Shown one piece after another: positions 60,756-64,000 of a stretch of 64,000 nucleotides of DNA. The notes under the pieces were generated by a model that saw only the letters and a program-made list of their open reading frames with translations, was not told where the DNA came from and did no database searches. Origin of the DNA: Nocardioides flavescens (GTDB taxonomy: Bacteria > Actinomycetota > Actinomycetes > Propionibacteriales > Nocardioidaceae); contig NZ_WUEK01000007.1 of the NCBI RefSeq assembly GCF_009823805.1, positions 62,001 to 126,000 on the forward strand, read 5' to 3'. How positions within the stretch are numbered: position 1 is the first letter of the stretch; each line of letters begins with the position of its first letter. A program made the translations under genes and the position numbers.

Positions 60756-62387
60756 ATGATCAGGAGAACCCTCGTGGGTGGCCTCGCCGGGCTGCTCGCA
60801 GCCGGGCTGGCGGTCGCCCCGCTGACCCTGAGCGCTGAGGCGGCCCCCGCGGCCGCGCCGGCGCTCGCCCCCGCGGCGCAGGCGGCCCCCGCCGCGCTGC
60901 CCGCCGTACCCACCCCGCCGCCGCTGGCGTGGGGCAAGTGCGACGACGAGCGGCTGCGCCAGGCCAAGGCCCAGTGCACGATGCTCACCGTCCCGCTCGA
61001 CTACGCCAACCCCTCGGCCGGCACGATCAAGCTCGCCGTGTCCCGGGTGCTGGCGACCAAGAAGCCCTACCGCGGCGCGCTCTTCACCAACCCGGGCGGC
61101 CCCGGCGGCGCCGGCCTCCAGCTCTCGCGCTACGCGCCCCTCGTGCCGAAGAAGGCCGGTCTCAACTACGACTGGTACGGCGTCGACCCGCGCGGCGTCG
61201 GCGACTCCGAGCCGGCCCTGAGCTGCGACCCGTCGTTCGCCGGCTGGAACCGCAAGCCCTACACGCCGACCTCGCAGTCGATCCTCGACTACTGGGTGAA
61301 CAAGGTCCAGAACTACGTCACCGCGTGCGCCAACTCGCCCGCCAAGGCGCTGCTGCCGCACATGAAGACCACCGACAACGTCCAGGACTTCGAGTCGCTG
61401 CGCCTCGCGATCGGCCAGTCCCAGGTCACCTGGTTCGGGTTCTCCTACGGCACCTACATCGGCCAGGTCTACGCCACGCTCTACCCGACCTCGCTCAAGC
61501 AGATGATCCTCGACGGCGTCGTCGACCCCAACCGGGTGTGGTACCAGGCCAACTTCGACCAGGACTACGCCTTCGACAAGACGATCAACCGCTTCTTCGC
61601 CTGGGTCGCGAAGTACGACGACGTCTACGGTCTCGGCAACACCAAGAAGAAGGTGCAGAAGCAGTACTTCCGCACTGAGCGCAAGCTGACCAAGCGCCCC
61701 GCGTGGAAGAAGCGCCTCGGCCCCGCCGAGTTCAACGACGTCATCGTCCAGGCCGGCTACTACAACGTCACCTGGCTCGACGTGGCCTCCGGCTGGTCCA
61801 AGCTGGTCAAGAAGGGCAACGGCAAGCCGCTGGGCCAGTACTACGGCTACGACCCCAAGGACGACCAGGCCGACAACGGCTTCGCGGTCTACCTCGCCAC
61901 CCAGTGCACCGACGCGCCGTGGCCGACCACGCTCGAGCAGTGGCTCGGTGACGCCAACGCGGTCGCGCAGAACGCGAAGTACCTCACCTGGAACAACACC
62001 TGGTTCAACCTCGGCTGCCGCACCTGGCCCGCCGCGTCCAGCACCCCGACCACGATCACGGGTGCGTTCACGGGTCCGGTGCTGCTGACGAGCGAGACCT
62101 ACGACGCCGCGACCCCGATCTCGGGTGCGCGCGCCGTCCGGGCGATCTTCCCGAACTCCGTGCTCGTCGAGGGCAAGGGCGGGACCACCCACGCCGCGTC
62201 GTTCTACGGCGTGAAGTGCATCGACAACTCGATCGCCAACCTGCTCAAGAAGGGCACGCTCCCCAAGCGCAAGGCCGGCAACAAGTCCGACCTGCGCTGC
62301 CAGGGGCTCCAGCCGCCGGACCCGACGGCCACCGAGGACAGCGGCCGCGTGGCGGCGCCTCTGCGGCTCCCGTTCGACCTGCGCTGA
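60756..62387 (+). CDS. Secreted S33-type alpha/beta hydrolase, tandem copy 2
   Basis: A 543-residue paralog of the preceding protein with the same layout. Signal peptide MIRRTLVGGLAGLLAAGLAV, cleavage near LSAEAAP. Motifs: FTNPGGPGGAG, nucleophile WFGFSYGTYIGQV, GPVLLTSETYDAATPI and GGTTHAASFYG. The first 60 residues and the motif regions are nearly identical between copies, while the cap region (after DGVVDP) differs more, so they may have different substrates. ATG 60756 after AGGAG. Confidence 0.92.
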   Translation: MIRRTLVGGLAGLLAAGLAVAPLTLSAEAAPAAAPALAPAAQAAPAALPAVPTPPPLAWGKCDDERLRQAKAQCTMLTVPLDYANPSAGTIKLAVSRVLATKKPYRGALFTNPGGPGGAGLQLSRYAPLVPKKAGLNYDWYGVDPRGVGDSEPALSCDPSFAGWNRKPYTPTSQSILDYWVNKVQNYVTACANSPAKALLPHMKTTDNVQDFESLRLAIGQSQVTWFGFSYGTYIGQVYATLYPTSLKQMILDGVVDPNRVWYQANFDQDYAFDKTINRFFAWVAKYDDVYGLGNTKKKVQKQYFRTERKLTKRPAWKKRLGPAEFNDVIVQAGYYNVTWLDVASGWSKLVKKGNGKPLGQYYGYDPKDDQADNGFAVYLATQCTDAPWPTTLEQWLGDANAVAQNAKYLTWNNTWFNLGCRTWPAASSTPTTITGAFTGPVLLTSETYDAATPISGARAVRAIFPNSVLVEGKGGTTHAASFYGVKCIDNSIANLLKKGTLPKRKAGNKSDLRCQGLQPPDPTATEDSGRVAAPLRLPFDLR

Positions 62388-62408
62388 CGCACCACCCGCT
62401 CCACCCGG

Positions 62409-62440
62409 CGAGCCCGTCGCACCCCGGTGCGGCGGGCTCG
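62409..62440 (+). terminator. Terminator of hydrolase copy 2
   Basis: Identical hairpin to 60636-60667, 21 bp after the stop codon. Confidence 0.85.
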
Positions 62441-62457
62441 TCCGTGTCTGCACGCCG

Positions 62458-62499
62458 GTGGTGGTTTCGAGACGGCCGTAGCCGGCCTCCTCAACCACC
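62458..62499 (+). repeat. Intergenic hairpin repeat, inverted copy
   Basis: GTGGTTTCGAGAC, inner stem GGCCGTAGCCGGCC region, then TCCTCAACCAC. It directly precedes the 34-bp tandem array. Confidence 0.82.
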
Positions 62500-62505
62500 G
62501 TGGCC

Positions 62506-62646
62506 GGTGGTCGAGGAGGGCCGCTAGGGCTTCGCGTTCGGTGGTCGATGAAAGCCGCCAGGGCTTCGCGTTCGGTGGTTGAGGAAAGCCGCCAGGGCTT
62601 CGCGTTCGGTGGTTGAGGAGGGCCGCTGGGCCCGTCTCGAAACCAC
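62506..62646 (+). repeat. 34-bp tandem array derived from the hairpin repeat
   Basis: Three units of exactly 34 bp start at 62506, 62540 and 62574. Each begins GGTGGT(T/C)GA and ends AGGGCTTCGCGTTC. A final copy at 62608-62646 returns to the standard family ending GTCTCGAAACCAC. The array lies between the convergent hydrolase and serA genes. Confidence 0.92.
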
Positions 62647-62668
62647 TCCCGCTTCGCGCAGGCTGAAC

Positions 62669-63868
62669 TCAGGCGTCGTAGGTGCGCAGCCAGATGGTCT
62701 GGGGCGAGGAGGACAGCTTGTCGAGGGCGGCCTCACTGACGGCGGCGGTGGCGTCGGTGACGACGTAGCCCTGCTCGCCGCGGGTGGCGAGGTACTGCCC
62801 GACGACGTTGGCGCCGGCCTCGGCGAGGTAGTTGTTGACCTCGGCGAGCACGCCCGGGACGTTGACGTGGAGGTAGGCGAGACGCACGCCCTCGGCGAGC
62901 GGCGGCGGCTGCACGGCGGGCAGGTTGACCGACAGGGCGGTGCTGCCGCTCTGCACGAAGCCGGCGAGCTTGCCGGCGACGAACCAGCCGATCTCCTCCT
63001 GTGCCTCCTGCGTCGAGCCGCCGACGTGGGGCGTGAGGATGACGTTGTCGAGACCGCGGAGCACCGAGACGAACTCGTCGCCCTGCGCCTTCGGCTCGAC
63101 CGGGAACACGTCGAGGGCGGCGCCGGCGATGTGACCGGACTCGATGTGCTCGCGCAGGGCGACGTCGTCGACGACCATGCCGCGCGAGGCGTTGATGAAC
63201 ATCGAGCGCGGCTTCATCTTCGCGAACTGCTCGCGGCCGAAGAGGCCGGCGTTGCCGGGGCGGCCGTCGACGTGGATGCTCACGACGTCGGCGACCTCGA
63301 GGAGCGCGTCGAGGCTGCCCACCCGCTGGGCGTTGCCGTGGGCGAGGCGGTCGGAGGTGTCGTAGAAGACGACCCGCATGCCCATCGCCTCGGCGAGGTT
63401 GGACAGCTGGGTGCCGATGTTGCCGTAGCCCACGATGCCGAGCACGCGGCCGCGGATCTCGTGGCTGCCCTTGGCGGACTTGTCCCACACGCCGTCGTGC
63501 ATCCGCTGGATCTTCTCGGGCAGGCGGCGGGCCAGCGCGATGATCTCGCCGATGACGAGCTCGACGACGCTGCGCGAGTTGGAGTACGGCGCGTTGAAGA
63601 CCGCCACGCCGCGCTCGGCGGCGGCGGCGAGGTCGACCTGGTTGGTGCCGATGCAGAAGCAGCCGATGGCGAGCAGGTCGCTCGCGGCGTCGAGCACGCG
63701 CTGCGTGACGGTGGTGTTGGAGCGGATGCCCAGCACGTGCACACCGGGCAGGCTGGCGATCAGCTCGTCCTCGCTGAGCGAGCTCGACCGCAGCTCGACC
63801 TCGAAGCCTCGGGCCTCGAGGGTCTCGACGGCGACGGGGTGGATGTTCTCCAGCAGCAGCACCTTCAC
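62669..63868 (-). CDS. serA: D-3-phosphoglycerate dehydrogenase
   Basis: A 399-residue enzyme catalysing the first step of serine synthesis. Substrate-binding start MKVLLLENIHPVAVETLEARG; NAD motif GRVLGIVGYGNIGTQLSNLA; catalytic FINASRGMVVDD (Arg), the Glu in ALDVFPVEP, and His in ILTPHVGGSTQEAQEEIG. The last 75 residues form an ACT domain (LHVNVPGVLAEVNNYLAEAG) for serine feedback. It is of the short E. coli-like type, without the extra ASB domain of the mycobacterial enzyme. GTG start 6 nt after TAGGCT. Confidence 0.96.
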   Translation of the reverse strand: MKVLLLENIHPVAVETLEARGFEVELRSSSLSEDELIASLPGVHVLGIRSNTTVTQRVLDAASDLLAIGCFCIGTNQVDLAAAAERGVAVFNAPYSNSRSVVELVIGEIIALARRLPEKIQRMHDGVWDKSAKGSHEIRGRVLGIVGYGNIGTQLSNLAEAMGMRVVFYDTSDRLAHGNAQRVGSLDALLEVADVVSIHVDGRPGNAGLFGREQFAKMKPRSMFINASRGMVVDDVALREHIESGHIAGAALDVFPVEPKAQGDEFVSVLRGLDNVILTPHVGGSTQEAQEEIGWFVAGKLAGFVQSGSTALSVNLPAVQPPPLAEGVRLAYLHVNVPGVLAEVNNYLAEAGANVVGQYLATRGEQGYVVTDATAAVSEAALDKLSSSPQTIWLRTYDA

Positions 63869-63874
63869 GGCCCC

Positions 63875-63880
63875 AGCCTA
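63875..63880 (-). promoter_or_regulatory. -10 box of serA (leaderless)
   Basis: TAGGCT on the minus strand, 6 nt before the GTG at 63868. Its first three bases are also the stop codon of the upstream gene. Confidence 0.6.
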
Positions 63881-64000
63881 GAAGCGCCGCGGACCCCCGA
63901 CCGAACCCTCGTCAGGTCGTGGACTGCTGGGCGGGCCGTCCACGAGGTCGCGCCAGTGGGTCACCGGACCCTCGCGGGCCGGCAGGTCCACGTCGCACTG
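63878..64000 (-). CDS. 3' end of an unidentified gene
   Basis: Forty codons are open to the window edge and end at TAG (63878-63880). The first 25 codons have almost only G or C at the third position, as expected for coding sequence here. The visible product runs QCDVDLPAREGPVTHWRDLV and then a Pro/Ser/Gly-rich tail. The domain is not identifiable from so little. The stop overlaps the serA -10 box. Confidence 0.5.
   Translation of the reverse strand, partial: QCDVDLPAREGPVTHWRDLVDGPPSSPRPDEGSVGGPRRF

Noticed and set aside
62506..62646. Possible CRISPR array
   Set aside because: The 34-bp units are directly adjacent with no unique spacers, and no cas genes are present; the units derive from the local hairpin repeat.

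Overview
The window reads as a chromosomal segment of a high-GC actinobacterium. Codon third positions are almost all G or C, GTG starts are common, and adjacent genes overlap as GTGA, ATGA or TGATG. Twin-arginine and lipoprotein export signals are frequent. Many genes have a TANNNT box 6-8 nt before the start codon and no Shine-Dalgarno sequence. The gene set and the hairpin repeats that fill the intergenic gaps suggest a Nocardioides-like member of the Propionibacteriales; this placement is inference, since no rRNA is present. No tRNA, rRNA, CRISPR array, phage or insertion sequence transposase was seen.

Layout. 1-4062: the 3' part of lon, a small secreted protein, and a two-gene minus-strand unit with a Tat-exported PHP-domain protein. 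4238-5905: a SAM riboswitch followed by a threonine-synthase-family enzyme and an overlapping sulfur carrier protein ending in GG. This arrangement fits the MetM/MetO route, in which homocysteine is made from O-phosphohomoserine and a protein thiocarboxylate. 6151-16043: an SGNH hydrolase, an ATP-grasp enzyme and a 2706-residue secreted multidomain protein. 16283-21937: a complete cello-oligosaccharide operon (cebE, cebF, cebG, bglC, cebR) with two CebR-type operators at its promoter. 22811-24601: groEL without groES, behind two tandem CIRCE operators and ended by a strong hairpin.

24632-39881 holds an ECF sigma factor with a membrane partner and then a molybdenum hydroxylase region: a MobA/MocA-like nucleotidyltransferase, a MoxR ATPase, a VWA protein and an XdhC/CoxI protein (maturation), a GAF regulator, and the small, large and medium subunits with a CoxG-like protein. 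The large subunit carries AYRGAGR and the order is S-L-M, so this is the form II, CO-dehydrogenase-like type rather than a proven CO dehydrogenase.

40038-53659: an MFS transporter, a DUF2207/LemA pair, a large Tat-exported metallophosphoesterase, an aldo/keto reductase overlapping gnd, VanZ, a TetR/efflux-pump divergent pair, and a four-gene unknown membrane operon containing tandem paralogs. 53869-64000: an AlkB-like dioxygenase, an SRPBCC protein, a GntR regulator, a run of small conserved genes, two tandem exported S33 peptidase-like hydrolases duplicated together with promoter and terminator, serA, and the 3' end of one more gene.

Three non-coding repeat systems stand out: a recurring intergenic hairpin family with compensatory changes in the stem (seven loci, one grown into an exact 34-bp tandem array), a compound palindrome present twice, and a 162-bp element bounded by 19-bp perfect inverted repeats.
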